From the NCBI GenBank assembly GCA_001773855.1, contig MEXZ01000014.1, forward strand, positions 1 through 17,701: a stretch of 17,701 nucleotides of DNA. Direction: 5' to 3'. Position numbers and translations under genes: made by a program. Below, piece after piece: positions 1 through 9,965 of the stretch. The notes beneath the pieces are model-generated. The model made no database searches, was not told the origin of the DNA, and was given only the letters and a program-made list of their open reading frames with translations. Positions within the stretch are counted from its first letter, which is position 1. The number at the start of each line of letters is the position of its first letter. This DNA is from Candidatus Aminicenantes bacterium RBG_13_64_14. Its GTDB lineage: Bacteria > Acidobacteriota > Aminicenantia > Aminicenantales > Saccharicenantaceae.

Positions 1-1533
1 CTCTCCGCGGAGATGATCGAAAGCTACCTCGACCAGGAAAGTTACTGCGATAAGGCCGGCGCCTACGCTGTCCAGGAGGTCGGCGACGCGTTCGTCGCCC
101 GTCTTAAAGGGGATTACGATAACGTCGTCGGCTTTCCCGTGGAAAAGGTCCGGCGGCTCCTGGCTCTGTTCAAGGCCCCGCCGCTCACGGTCGAGGTCGA
201 GGACATCGATTTCCCGGCAAGCTCCGGGAAGGCCGTAGCCGGCGGCCGCAAGCTGCTCATCCCGGGTGCCGTCACCGGCGAGACCGTCCGGGTCCAGGTC
301 GTCGGTGAACGCGGCGCCGCCCGAGTCGCCGAGGTCATTCGGGTCGAGTCCCCTTCGAGCCGCCGCGCCGAGCCCCGGTGTCCTCATTTCGGGCCATGCG
401 GCGGTTGCCTCTTCCAGAACATCGATTACGGGACCCAGCTCGAGCTCAAAGAACGGTATGTCAAACGGACGCTCGAGGAGGCCGGCATCACCGGGGCGAC
501 CGCGGCCGTCAAGGCCATCACGCCCTCGCCGGACCCCTACGGCTACCGGAACAAGATGGAGTTCGGCTTCGGGGAGAACTGGGGCCGGCTCGTGCTTGGG
601 CTCAGGGAGAGAGTCTCGGCCACCCGGCAGACTCACCGCCGCACTCTGTCCATCGACACGTGCCCGATATTCAGTCCTGTCGTCGAGCGCGTCTTTCCGC
701 CCGTAATCGATTTCGTCCGCGAAAAAGGCCTGGCCGTTTTCGACATCCTATCGGGCCACGGACACGTCCGCCACCTCGTCCTCCGGCAGGGGAAAAGGAC
801 TGGGGAGCTCATGGTCATCCTCGTGACGGCCGAACTTCCATGCACGGATATCGCCGTCCTGGCCGAGCGACTGATGGCCGCCGTTCCGGAGCTTAAGAGT
901 TTCATTCACGTCACGAACAGCCGCCCCTCCGACCTCGTCGAGCACGAGAAGACCCGGCTCATCGCCGGGGCTCCGTTCATCGAGGAAACGCTGGTCGGCC
1001 TCACGTTCCGGGTCTACCCCCAAACGTTCTTCCAGACCAACACGGCCGGCGCCGAACTGCTCTACCAAAGGATCAGGGACGAAGCTCCGCTATCTCCGGA
1101 GAGCCGAGTCCTGGGGCTCTACTGCGGCAGCGGGTCGATCGAGCTCTCGCTCGCCGGGGCGGTCCGGAAAGTGACGGGCGTCGACTCCTCTCCCGCCAAT
1201 ATCGCCAACGCCGTGGAAAACGCCCTGGTCAACCGCGTCGAGAACGCCGCGTTCGTGCCGGGGACGGTCGAAGCCCTGCTGAGCGAACCGCTCCGCGAGC
1301 CGGCCGACGTCGTCGTCGTCGACCCGCCGCGCGTCGGGCTCACGGGCAAGGCGCTCCGCCGGGTCTTGAACCTCGGCGTTCCCGCGGTCGTCTATGTATC
1401 CTGCAACCCGGCTTCGCTCGCCCGGGACCTCCGCGGTTTCCTCGATGCGGGCTACAAGGTCAAATCCCTCTCGCCCTTCGACCTCTTCCCCCACACCCCG
1501 CACCTCGAAATCCTGACCGTCCTCGAGAAATAA
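1..1533 (+). CDS. Maf-like domain (C-terminal part) fused to RNA uracil-5 methyltransferase, TrmA/RlmD family; 5' end outside window
   Basis: The reading frame is open from base 1 to TAA at 1531-1533, so the true start lies upstream. Numbering here is from the ATG at 13. Residues ~1-48 look like the C-terminus of Maf nucleotide pyrophosphatases, with the family signature DKAGAYAVQ followed by GDYDNVVGFP. Residues ~57-112 fit a TRAM RNA-binding domain. Cys123, Cys129, Cys132 and Cys217 match the four [4Fe-4S] ligands of RlmD-type enzymes. The SAM loop is GLYCGSGS near 368-375, VVDPPRVGL lies at 435-443, and the catalytic cysteine is Cys464 in VSCNPASLA. The methyltransferase part is complete and should methylate uridine at C5 in 23S rRNA or tRNA; the target cannot be told from sequence. 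No stop separates the two parts. A GTG at 139 is the only internal start I found near the junction and has no Shine-Dalgarno sequence, so a true fusion is favoured. The 3' end overlaps the convergent DUF1667 gene by 74 nt. Confidence 0.88.
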   Translation, partial: LSAEMIESYLDQESYCDKAGAYAVQEVGDAFVARLKGDYDNVVGFPVEKVRRLLALFKAPPLTVEVEDIDFPASSGKAVAGGRKLLIPGAVTGETVRVQVVGERGAARVAEVIRVESPSSRRAEPRCPHFGPCGGCLFQNIDYGTQLELKERYVKRTLEEAGITGATAAVKAITPSPDPYGYRNKMEFGFGENWGRLVLGLRERVSATRQTHRRTLSIDTCPIFSPVVERVFPPVIDFVREKGLAVFDILSGHGHVRHLVLRQGKRTGELMVILVTAELPCTDIAVLAERLMAAVPELKSFIHVTNSRPSDLVEHEKTRLIAGAPFIEETLVGLTFRVYPQTFFQTNTAGAELLYQRIRDEAPLSPESRVLGLYCGSGSIELSLAGAVRKVTGVDSSPANIANAVENALVNRVENAAFVPGTVEALLSEPLREPADVVVVDPPRVGLTGKALRRVLNLGVPAVVYVSCNPASLARDLRGFLDAGYKVKSLSPFDLFPHTPHLEILTVLEK

Positions 1534-1903
1534 GAGGGACTGTGCGGGTGGCGATGACATCGACGCCCGTGCCGAGGACGTCGCCGATGAGGACCTGGCC
1601 GCGGCTGACGGGAGCCTCAGGCCTGAGCCGGGCGATCTCGGCGAGGACGGGGAAGATCATCTCCCTCGGCACGGGGCCGCTCAGCCGGACCGAGACCATC
1701 GTCGCCGCCGTGCCCTGGACCGGAACCGACGTGGCCAGGTTCCTCTTCGGATGGAGGATTTCCTCGACGGCGAAGGGTACGCCCTTGTCGCACTGGTTCC
1801 CCCGGACGTCGAGCTCCCCGGCCTCGTCCTTGCGGACATCGAGCTCGCACCCGACCGGGCAGAGGACGCAGGTCAGGCGGTCGAGGACGGGACGGTCACT
1901 CAT
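1460..1903 (-). CDS. DUF1667 family four-cysteine protein
   Basis: A 147-residue protein of the DUF1667 family, usually ~120 residues and encoded beside GlpA-like and FAD/NAD oxidoreductases. Cys12, Cys15 and Cys19 (TCVLCPVGC) plus Cys38 (GNQCDKG) form a likely metal or Fe-S site. The rest fits the family up to LGTGVDVIATRTV at ~110-122. The biochemical function is not established; a redox role in the glycerol-3-phosphate dehydrogenase-like module is inferred from context. The ATG at 1903 overlaps the stop of the upstream oxidoreductase gene by 8 nt, so translation is probably coupled. After the usual family end the frame runs on for ~25 Arg/Gly-rich residues and stops inside the 3' end of the opposite-strand methyltransferase gene. 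This tail looks like read-on coding rather than a domain. Confidence 0.82.
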   Translation of the reverse strand: MSDRPVLDRLTCVLCPVGCELDVRKDEAGELDVRGNQCDKGVPFAVEEILHPKRNLATSVPVQGTAATMVSVRLSGPVPREMIFPVLAEIARLRPEAPVSRGQVLIGDVLGTGVDVIATRTVPLISRGRSGFRGAGCGGRGRRARGI

Positions 1904-3143
1904 GACAGCTCACTTCGAGGTCCTCGGCGACGGCCGGACGCACTTTGATTTTCTGGAGCTCCGACGGCAGGAGGCGGCCGAACTTTTTCCTGGCGTAGAC
2001 CTTATCCGTCGCTTTCCCCTTGACGACGACCTGGACGTTCCGGAGCGGACGCGCGACCCGGAAGCTCCACTCGGTGCCGGCTGTCCCTGCCGTCAGAAGC
2101 TGGGGCAGGGCGTACTTCACGTTCGGTCCGGCGAAGATACGGACCGTCCCGCCGGCCGGCCTCTCCCCCGCCGCGTAACGGGCGGCGGATTCGCCGGCCG
2201 CGAACCCTTCGAACGAGGCCCAATCGGCCACATCGTGGATATGGAGGACGTTGCCGCAGGAAAAGACCCCGGGGACCGAGGTCATGCAATTCTCGTCGAC
2301 GACGGCTCCCCCGGTAAGCGACGATAGAGCGACACCGGCCCGCTTCGAGAGCTCGTTCTCAGGAATGAGCCCGACCGAAAGGAGAAGCGTATCGCAAGGG
2401 ACGACACTCTCGGTCCCAGGAATGGGCATCAGCTTGCCGTCGACCTTGGCCACAACGACGCTTTCGACCCTGTCGCGGCCGCGGATCTCGACGACGGTCG
2501 ACCGCAACTCGAGGGGGATGCCGAAATCGAGCAGGCACTGGCGGACGTTGCGCTCGAGGCCGCTCGCCCAGGGCATGATCTCGAAGACGCCTTTCACCGC
2601 AACGCCTTCGAAGGTCAGGCGGCGGGCCATGATCAGACCGATGTCGCCCGAGCCGAGGATGACGGCCGCGTTGCCGATGCGGATATTCTGGAGGTTGACC
2701 AGGTTCTGGGCCGACCCAGCCGTGAAAACGCCGGCCGGACGCGTCCCGGGGATCTCGATCATCTCCCGAGTCCGCTCCCGACAGCCCATGGCCAGCACCA
2801 CGGCTCCGGCCCGAACGAGTCTGTATCCGGAACGGGAGTTGATCCGAAGGACACGGTCCGGCGTGAGGTCGAGGACCATGGCCCCGGTCTCGACCTTGAT
2901 CGGCTCACGGACGACGTCCTCGACGAGCCGCTCGGAGTATTCGGGACCGCTGATCGTCTCTTTGTAAAGGAAAAGCCCGAAGCCGTCGTGGACGCACTGG
3001 TTGAGGATCCCGCCGAGCGTCCGATCGCGCTCGACGAGGAGGACTTTCCCCGCCCCCGCCCTCCGGGCGCCCAGGGCCGCTGCCAATCCGGCGGGACCGC
3101 CGCCGATGACGACGACATCGTGGGTTTCAAGGGTGTCGATCAT
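1896..3143 (-). CDS. FAD/NAD(P)-dependent oxidoreductase of the GlpA-like dehydrogenase module
   Basis: A 415-residue cytoplasmic two-dinucleotide-binding flavoprotein. The N-terminal FAD-binding motif is GGGPAG (residues 14-19). A second Rossmann motif, LGSGDIG at 163-169, should bind NAD(P). LNQCVHDGFG with Cys50 is typical of this family, and SVPGVFSCGN near the C-terminal third is the usual FAD-contacting ATG-type motif. In other bacteria such proteins are encoded between a GlpA-like FAD dehydrogenase and a DUF1667 protein, exactly as here. The role is probably electron transfer between the partner dehydrogenase and a pyridine nucleotide or other carrier, by inference. The ATG at 3143 lies 3 nt after the upstream stop, and the 3' end overlaps the DUF1667 start by 8 nt. 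It is not the membrane-anchor-type GlpB of E. coli. The exact substrate is unknown. Confidence 0.87.
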   Translation of the reverse strand: MIDTLETHDVVVIGGGPAGLAAALGARRAGAGKVLLVERDRTLGGILNQCVHDGFGLFLYKETISGPEYSERLVEDVVREPIKVETGAMVLDLTPDRVLRINSRSGYRLVRAGAVVLAMGCRERTREMIEIPGTRPAGVFTAGSAQNLVNLQNIRIGNAAVILGSGDIGLIMARRLTFEGVAVKGVFEIMPWASGLERNVRQCLLDFGIPLELRSTVVEIRGRDRVESVVVAKVDGKLMPIPGTESVVPCDTLLLSVGLIPENELSKRAGVALSSLTGGAVVDENCMTSVPGVFSCGNVLHIHDVADWASFEGFAAGESAARYAAGERPAGGTVRIFAGPNVKYALPQLLTAGTAGTEWSFRVARPLRNVQVVVKGKATDKVYARKKFGRLLPSELQKIKVRPAVAEDLEVSCHE

Positions 3144-3146
3144 CTC

Positions 3147-4616
3147 TCAGCCCTTCAGCCTTCCAAAAAAGAGGCGCGAGCCGCCGCCCCGCTTGGTGAT
3201 CCGTTCGACCAGCACTCCCTCGTCCTGGAGGATCTTGACGATGCGCGGCGTGCAGAAGCCGCCCTGACAGCGGCCCATGCCGCAGCGGGTGCGGCGCTTG
3301 ACGGCGTCCATCGTCCGGGCCCCGAAGGGGTTGCGCAGGGCGGCGACGACCTCGGCCCGGGTGACATGCTCGCAGCGGCAGATCATCTCGCCCCAATCGG
3401 CGTCGTTCGCGACCCGCTCGGCCCTTTCGTTATCGCCCAGGTTGGCGAAGCGGGTCCGGAGGGGCCGCGTCGGATTGAAGTCCGGCTTCGGCCGGAGGTC
3501 CGTTTTCGCGCCGATCATCCCGGCCACCATTCGGGCGATGGCCGGCGCCGAGGTCAAGCCGGGCGATTCGATCCCGAGCAGGCTTATCCAGCCGGGGCGG
3601 AGGCCGCTTTCTTCGACAACGAAATCGCCGAACCTATCCTTGCCGCTCGGATCGACGAGCTTGGGCCGGATGCCCGCGTAGCTGTGGATGAACGAAATCC
3701 GGGCCAGCTCCGGCATGAGCCGGCCGGACTCGGCCTTGATCCGGGCTATGACTTTCCGGGTCGAAGCGACGTCGCGCTTGTCGTCGACCGGCTCGGCGCT
3801 CGGGCCGAGGATGATGTTCCCCTCCAAGGTCGGCGTAATGTGGATGCCGAGGCCGGGGTCGTCCCTCGGCGGCACGGGATAGACGGGCATGCCCAGCCGG
3901 AGCCCACAGTCCTTGTCCGAAATGAGATACTCGCCCCGATACGGGAAGATCCGGTAATCGTCGATCCCGGCCAGGCGGGCCACGTCGTCAGCAAAAGGGC
4001 CGGCGCTATTGACGACGAAGCGGGCCGCGAACGTCCCCTTGGGCGTCGACAACCGGAACAGGCCTCCGTCGAAACCGACCGCTTCGACAGGCGCTTCGAG
4101 AAGGACGCGGGCGTCGTTCTGAGTAGCGCACTCGGCCAGGGCGATGGTGAATTCGTAGGGCGAGATGATGCCGGTATGGGGGGAGTAAAGGGCCCAGCGG
4201 CCGCGGGCCAGGGGCTCGAGACGCCTGATCGCGGCCTCGTCCACGAGCTCGAGGTCCGGGACACCGCTCTTGTCGCCCTCCGTCTTGAGCCCTTCGAGGC
4301 GGCCCCTGTCCTCCCCGGCCAGGGCGACGACGAGCTTGCCGGTTTTTCGATGGGGAACGCCGAGTTCCGCGGCCAGGCCGTAAATCATCCCCAGGCCGGC
4401 GACGTTTGTTTTCGCCTTGAGCGACCCGGCCGGGACGTTGAAGCCGGCGTGGATGACACCGCTGTTTCCCTTGCTGACGCCCTCGGCCAGGTCCGTTTCC
4501 CTCTCGAGGAGAAGGAGATTCAGGTCGTAGCGCGAGAGTTCCCGCAGGACGGCGCAGCCGACGACTCCGCCGCCGATGACGACGACGTCGTAAACCGCGC
4601 TTTTCTTTTCGACCAT
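3147..4616 (-). CDS. GlpA-like FAD-dependent (glycerol-3-phosphate) dehydrogenase with BFD-like [2Fe-2S] domain
   Basis: A 489-residue flavoprotein of the DAO/GlpA superfamily. The FAD motif GGGVVG is at residues 15-20, followed by SKGNSGVIHAGF near 48-59, as in anaerobic glycerol-3-phosphate or 2-hydroxyglutarate-type dehydrogenases. The middle region (PYRGEYLI, GIHITPTLEGNIILGP) is the substrate-binding half. The C-terminal ~80 residues form a BFD-like domain with Cys413, Cys415, Cys445 and Cys450 as probable [2Fe-2S] ligands and an additional Cys455. The expected reaction is oxidation of glycerol-3-phosphate or a related 2-hydroxy acid, with electrons passing to the adjacent oxidoreductase. 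The exact substrate is not proven, so I give no gene symbol. The ATG at 4616 lies 40 nt after nuoN on the same strand, so it may be read with the nuo operon, from its own promoter, or both. No signal peptide or membrane segment is evident. Confidence 0.85.
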   Translation of the reverse strand: MVEKKSAVYDVVVIGGGVVGCAVLRELSRYDLNLLLLERETDLAEGVSKGNSGVIHAGFNVPAGSLKAKTNVAGLGMIYGLAAELGVPHRKTGKLVVALAGEDRGRLEGLKTEGDKSGVPDLELVDEAAIRRLEPLARGRWALYSPHTGIISPYEFTIALAECATQNDARVLLEAPVEAVGFDGGLFRLSTPKGTFAARFVVNSAGPFADDVARLAGIDDYRIFPYRGEYLISDKDCGLRLGMPVYPVPPRDDPGLGIHITPTLEGNIILGPSAEPVDDKRDVASTRKVIARIKAESGRLMPELARISFIHSYAGIRPKLVDPSGKDRFGDFVVEESGLRPGWISLLGIESPGLTSAPAIARMVAGMIGAKTDLRPKPDFNPTRPLRTRFANLGDNERAERVANDADWGEMICRCEHVTRAEVVAALRNPFGARTMDAVKRRTRCGMGRCQGGFCTPRIVKILQDEGVLVERITKRGGGSRLFFGRLKG

Positions 4617-4632
4617 GGCCTGTCAGCCCGAC

Positions 4633-4660
4633 ATCATATCAAATCAGACCGCCGCCTCAA
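4633..4660 (-). promoter_or_regulatory. Possible sigma70-type promoter for the GlpA-like operon
   Basis: On the minus strand there is TTGAGG (4660-4655), a 16-nt spacer and TATGAT (4638-4633), five of six bases matching the -10 consensus. It overlaps the nuoN stop codon and would start transcription about 10 nt before the ATG at 4616, leaving an unusually short leader. It could let the three redox genes be expressed apart from nuo. The match may be chance. Confidence 0.3.
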
Positions 4661-6144
4661 AGGCGCGCCGAGGCGGCCAGGGAGGCGAGGAGAGAGGGCA
4701 GGAGTCCGAAAAGGAGAAGGACGGCCGCCGAGAGGACCAGGACTACGGTCACCAGCCGGGAGACGCCGGCGGCGCGCTTAGCCGGCCGATCAGACGCCTG
4801 GGCCGCGGGAGAAGCATGGACCGCGCCCGGGGCGGGCCCATCGGCCTCTTCGAGGAACATGGCCTTGCCGATCCGGAAGTAGTAGAAGAGCGAGATGGCC
4901 GAATTCAGCGCCCCGGCGGCGGCCAGGAGGACCAGCCCTCTGTCCACGGCCGCGGCGAACAGAAAATACTTCCCCATGAAGCCGGCGGTCGGCGGGATGC
5001 CCACGAGCGACAGGAGGACGACCAGGATGCTCGCGGCCGCGACCGGCGCCCGCCGGACTAGGCCGCGCAGGCCGTCGACGCTCTCGTCGAACCGGCCTCC
5101 CCCGTCGACGAGGAGGATGAGGCCGAAGGCGGCGGCGTTCATGACCACGTAGACGGCGACGTAGAACGGGACGGCCATCCGCGCGGATTCGCCCCAAGCG
5201 GCGAGCCCGATGGCCAGATAGCCGGCCTGGGCGATCGACGAGTAGGCCAGCATGCGCTTGACGCTCTTCTGGGTCAAGGCGGCCAGGTTTCCCCAGAACA
5301 TGGTCGCCAGGGCTACGGCCTGCAGGATGTAGCTTCCTTCCGCGGTGTACCCGCCGAAAAGGACCGTCATGGCCCTGACGAGGACGGCGATGACGGCGGC
5401 CTTGGGCGCAGTGGAGAGGAAGATGACGAGCGGCGTCGGGGCGCCTTCGTAGACGTCGGGGGCCCACATGTGGAAGGGCACGAAGGCGGCCTTGAAGAAC
5501 AGCCCGACGAAGAAAAGGCTCATGGCCACGAGGGCGGCCAGGCCGTTAGCGCCCGCCAGGGCCGGCCCGGCCACGGCGTATGCCGTCGCGCCGGTCAGGC
5601 CGAAGACGAGGGCCATGCCCAGGAGCATGACCGCGGAGCTCAGCGTCCCGAGGAAGAAATACTTGATCCCTGCCTCGGAGGACCGCCGCTCCTTCTTGAA
5701 GATCCCGGCCAGCACATAGGAAGGGATGGCAAAAAGCTCGAAGCTCACGTAGGTCGTGACGATGTCCGTCGCCGAAACGGCGGCCATCATCCCGACCATC
5801 GAGAGGAGGGCCAGACAATAGACCTCTCCCGGCTCGCTTCTCTCGACGTCGAAGAACCGGAAGGCCAGGACGATGGCCAGCGCCCCCGCGGCGAGGACGG
5901 CCGCCTTGAAGAATAGGGCGAACGAGTCCGCCGTGAGATGGCCTCCAAAGAGGGCGTCCGCCGACGGCGGCGTCAGCCCGAGCGCCAGGCCCGCGGCCCC
6001 GATCCCGGCCAGGGCGACGTATCCCGCTCCCCGGCGGCCGCCTTTCTTGACGAACAGATGGACGAACATCGCCGCCACGGCCGCGGCCAGGAGGATGACC
6101 TCGGGGACGAAATGCCCTAGGTCGGAGCCGGAAATAGCGATCAT
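4657..6144 (-). CDS. nuoN: NADH-quinone oxidoreductase-like complex I subunit N
   Basis: A 495-residue antiporter-like membrane subunit of complex I. The start is ATG at 6144, forming an ATGA overlap with the nuoM stop; the frame extends further upstream only as an antisense-like shadow inside nuoM. The protein begins MIAISGSDLG, followed by many hydrophobic helices. The expected proton-path residues are present: Glu136 in SFELFAIPSY and Lys218 in GLFFKAAFVPFHMWAPD, with a second lysine in APKAAVIAVLVR. An Ala/Pro-rich hydrophilic stretch (~residues 428-460) precedes the last helix. It is the last gene of the nuo run and contributes one of the ion-pumping channels in the membrane arm. Confidence 0.95.
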   Translation of the reverse strand: MIAISGSDLGHFVPEVILLAAAVAAMFVHLFVKKGGRRGAGYVALAGIGAAGLALGLTPPSADALFGGHLTADSFALFFKAAVLAAGALAIVLAFRFFDVERSEPGEVYCLALLSMVGMMAAVSATDIVTTYVSFELFAIPSYVLAGIFKKERRSSEAGIKYFFLGTLSSAVMLLGMALVFGLTGATAYAVAGPALAGANGLAALVAMSLFFVGLFFKAAFVPFHMWAPDVYEGAPTPLVIFLSTAPKAAVIAVLVRAMTVLFGGYTAEGSYILQAVALATMFWGNLAALTQKSVKRMLAYSSIAQAGYLAIGLAAWGESARMAVPFYVAVYVVMNAAAFGLILLVDGGGRFDESVDGLRGLVRRAPVAAASILVVLLSLVGIPPTAGFMGKYFLFAAAVDRGLVLLAAAGALNSAISLFYYFRIGKAMFLEEADGPAPGAVHASPAAQASDRPAKRAAGVSRLVTVVLVLSAAVLLLFGLLPSLLASLAASARL

Positions 6145-7640
6145 CGCGGCGCCTCGAAATGAGCGGGGTTGACGATGCGGATGATCTTCTCCACGGGCTT
6201 GTCGATGACCGCCAGGAAGGGCTTCGGGAAAATGCCGATCCAGAAGGCCAGGACGACGAGCGGCAGGAAGGTCGCGAGTTCGCGGAAGGTCAGGTCCTTG
6301 AGCGATTCGTTGGCCGGGGTGGAGAGCTTCCCGAACATGACCCTCTGATAGAGCCAGAGCATGTAGCCGGCGCCCAGGACGATCCCGGTCGCGGCGACCG
6401 CCGTCCACAGCCAGCTTACGGGGAAGGTCCCCATGAGGATCATGAACTCGCCGATGAAGCCGTTGAGCCCCGGCAGGCCGATCGAAGACATGGTCATGAC
6501 CAAAAATACGGCGGCGTAGACCGGCATCCGCGAGGACAACCCGCCGAACTCGGAGATGAGCCGGGTGTGGCGGCGCTCGTAGAGGACGCCGACGACGAGG
6601 AACAGGGCACCCGTGGAAATCCCGTGGTTGACCATCTGGAGAACCGCCCCCTTGGCCGCCATGGGGGTCAGGACGAACAGGCCCAGTATGACGAAGCCCA
6701 TGTGGGAAACCGAGGAGTAGGCGATGAGCTTCTTCATGTCCTTCTGCATGAGCGAGACGAGCGCCCCGTAGACGATGGCCACCAGGGCCAGGACGACGAG
6801 GACCGGGGCGTAGCGGCGGGCGGCCTCGGGCAGGAGCGGCAGGGAGAAGCGGAGGAAACCGTAGGCGCCCATCTTCAGCAGGACGCCGGCCAGGAGGACC
6901 GATCCGGCCGTGGGCGCCTCGACGTGGGCGTCGGGAAGCCAGGTGTGGAACGGGACCATCGGCACCTTGATGGCGAATCCCAGGAAGAAGGCCAGGAAGA
7001 CCCAGCCCTGTAGGGCCGCGGGAATGACGGAGCCGGCCGCGACCATGGCCGTCAAGTCGAAAGTCTGATGCTGGCTCCGGAGGACCAGGATGCCGACGAG
7101 CATGGCCACCGAGCCGAAAAGCGAGTACAGGAAGAACTTGATGGCCGCGTAGAGCCGCCGTTCCCCGCCCCAGATGCCGATCAGGAAATACATCGGGACG
7201 AGGACGACCTCCCAGAAGACATAGAAGAGGAGCATGTCGAGGGCCAGGAAGACGCCGATCATGCTCGTCTCGAGGAGGAGCATAAAGACGTAGTATTCCT
7301 TGAGGCGCTTCTGGACCGCCTGCCAGGAGGAAAGCGTGGCGATGAACGTCAGGAGCGAGGTCAGGAGGACGAGGAGGAGCGATATGCCATCGACGCCGAG
7401 GAGGTACTGGGCTCTAATGGCTTTGATCCAAGGCAGGCGCTCGACGAGCTGCATGTCGCCGGACGCAGCGTCGAACCGGGTGAGGAGGAGGAGCGTCGCG
7501 CCGAACTCGAGGCCGGTAAAGATATTGGCCGCGAGCTTGATCGCCTTGGTCCGCGAGCCGGGGAGGAAGAGGATGACGACCATCCCGGCCACCGGGAAGA
7601 AGACGAGGAATGTTAGGATCGGTACGCCGAGGATATTCAT
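6141..7640 (-). CDS. nuoM: NADH-quinone oxidoreductase-like complex I subunit M
   Basis: A 499-residue polytopic inner-membrane protein of the antiporter-like (MrpD/NuoM) family, of normal family length. Key residues are Glu144 in FYVFWEVVLVPMYF and Lys225 in GFAIKVPMVPFHTWLPDAH, the usual proton-channel pair, followed by EAPTAGSVLLAGVLLKMGAYG. The ATG at 7640 lies 21 nt after the nuoL stop and has a strong Shine-Dalgarno sequence (GGAGGAG) in that gap. This is the largest gap inside the nuo run, so it is the one subunit here with an independent ribosome site. The stop overlaps the nuoN start. It forms a proton-pumping module of the membrane arm. Confidence 0.96.
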   Translation of the reverse strand: MNILGVPILTFLVFFPVAGMVVILFLPGSRTKAIKLAANIFTGLEFGATLLLLTRFDAASGDMQLVERLPWIKAIRAQYLLGVDGISLLLVLLTSLLTFIATLSSWQAVQKRLKEYYVFMLLLETSMIGVFLALDMLLFYVFWEVVLVPMYFLIGIWGGERRLYAAIKFFLYSLFGSVAMLVGILVLRSQHQTFDLTAMVAAGSVIPAALQGWVFLAFFLGFAIKVPMVPFHTWLPDAHVEAPTAGSVLLAGVLLKMGAYGFLRFSLPLLPEAARRYAPVLVVLALVAIVYGALVSLMQKDMKKLIAYSSVSHMGFVILGLFVLTPMAAKGAVLQMVNHGISTGALFLVVGVLYERRHTRLISEFGGLSSRMPVYAAVFLVMTMSSIGLPGLNGFIGEFMILMGTFPVSWLWTAVAATGIVLGAGYMLWLYQRVMFGKLSTPANESLKDLTFRELATFLPLVVLAFWIGIFPKPFLAVIDKPVEKIIRIVNPAHFEAPR

Positions 7641-7661
7641 GACGGCAGCTCCTCCATGGTC

Positions 7662-9659
<1,998 letters not shown>

Positions 9660-9662
9660 CGG

Positions 9663-9965
9663 CTATCCTTTGAGGTCGCTAAGCACGTCGGTGTCGTAGC
9701 TTTTTTTGTGCCGGAAATAGGCGAGGACCAGGGCGAAGCCCACCGCCGCTTCCGACACGGCAATGATGATGACGAAGAGCGCGAAGATCGAGCCCCGCGG
9801 CGACTTCAAGTGCCGGCCCAGCCCGGCCAGGATGATGTTCACCCCGTTGAGGAGGAGTTCGAGGGACATGAGCATGACGACCAGGTTCTTGCGGACGAGG
9901 ACGCCGGCGAGGCCGACCGTGAAGATGAGCAGGCCCAGTCCGACGACGGCTTCAATCGGGATCAT
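9663..9965 (-). CDS. nuoK: NADH-quinone oxidoreductase-like complex I subunit K
   Basis: A 100-residue three-helix membrane subunit, MrpC-like and the usual NuoK length. The start is ATG at 9965 (MIPIEAVVGLGLLIF), overlapping the end of nuoJ by 14 nt; longer upstream extensions of the frame are out-of-frame nuoJ sequence. The two conserved buried glutamates of the E-channel are visible in LMSLELLLNGVNI and IIIAVSEAAVGFALV. With NuoA, NuoH and NuoJ it links the quinone site to the antiporter-like subunits. The stop is TAG, 3 nt before nuoL. Confidence 0.95.
   Translation of the reverse strand: MIPIEAVVGLGLLIFTVGLAGVLVRKNLVVMLMSLELLLNGVNIILAGLGRHLKSPRGSIFALFVIIIAVSEAAVGFALVLAYFRHKKSYDTDVLSDLKG

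Noticed and set aside
2988..4781. 597-codon open frame on the + strand opposite the GlpA-like genes
   Set aside because: It is antisense to two clear flavoprotein genes and its product is a low-information Asp/Arg/Pro/Gly-rich sequence with no domain. Long antisense frames are expected in GC-rich DNA with strong third-position bias.
6159..7616. Two + strand frames of 284 and 182 codons opposite nuoM
   Set aside because: Acidic, Asp/Glu-rich translations are the usual shadow of a hydrophobic membrane protein on the other strand. nuoM is unambiguous.
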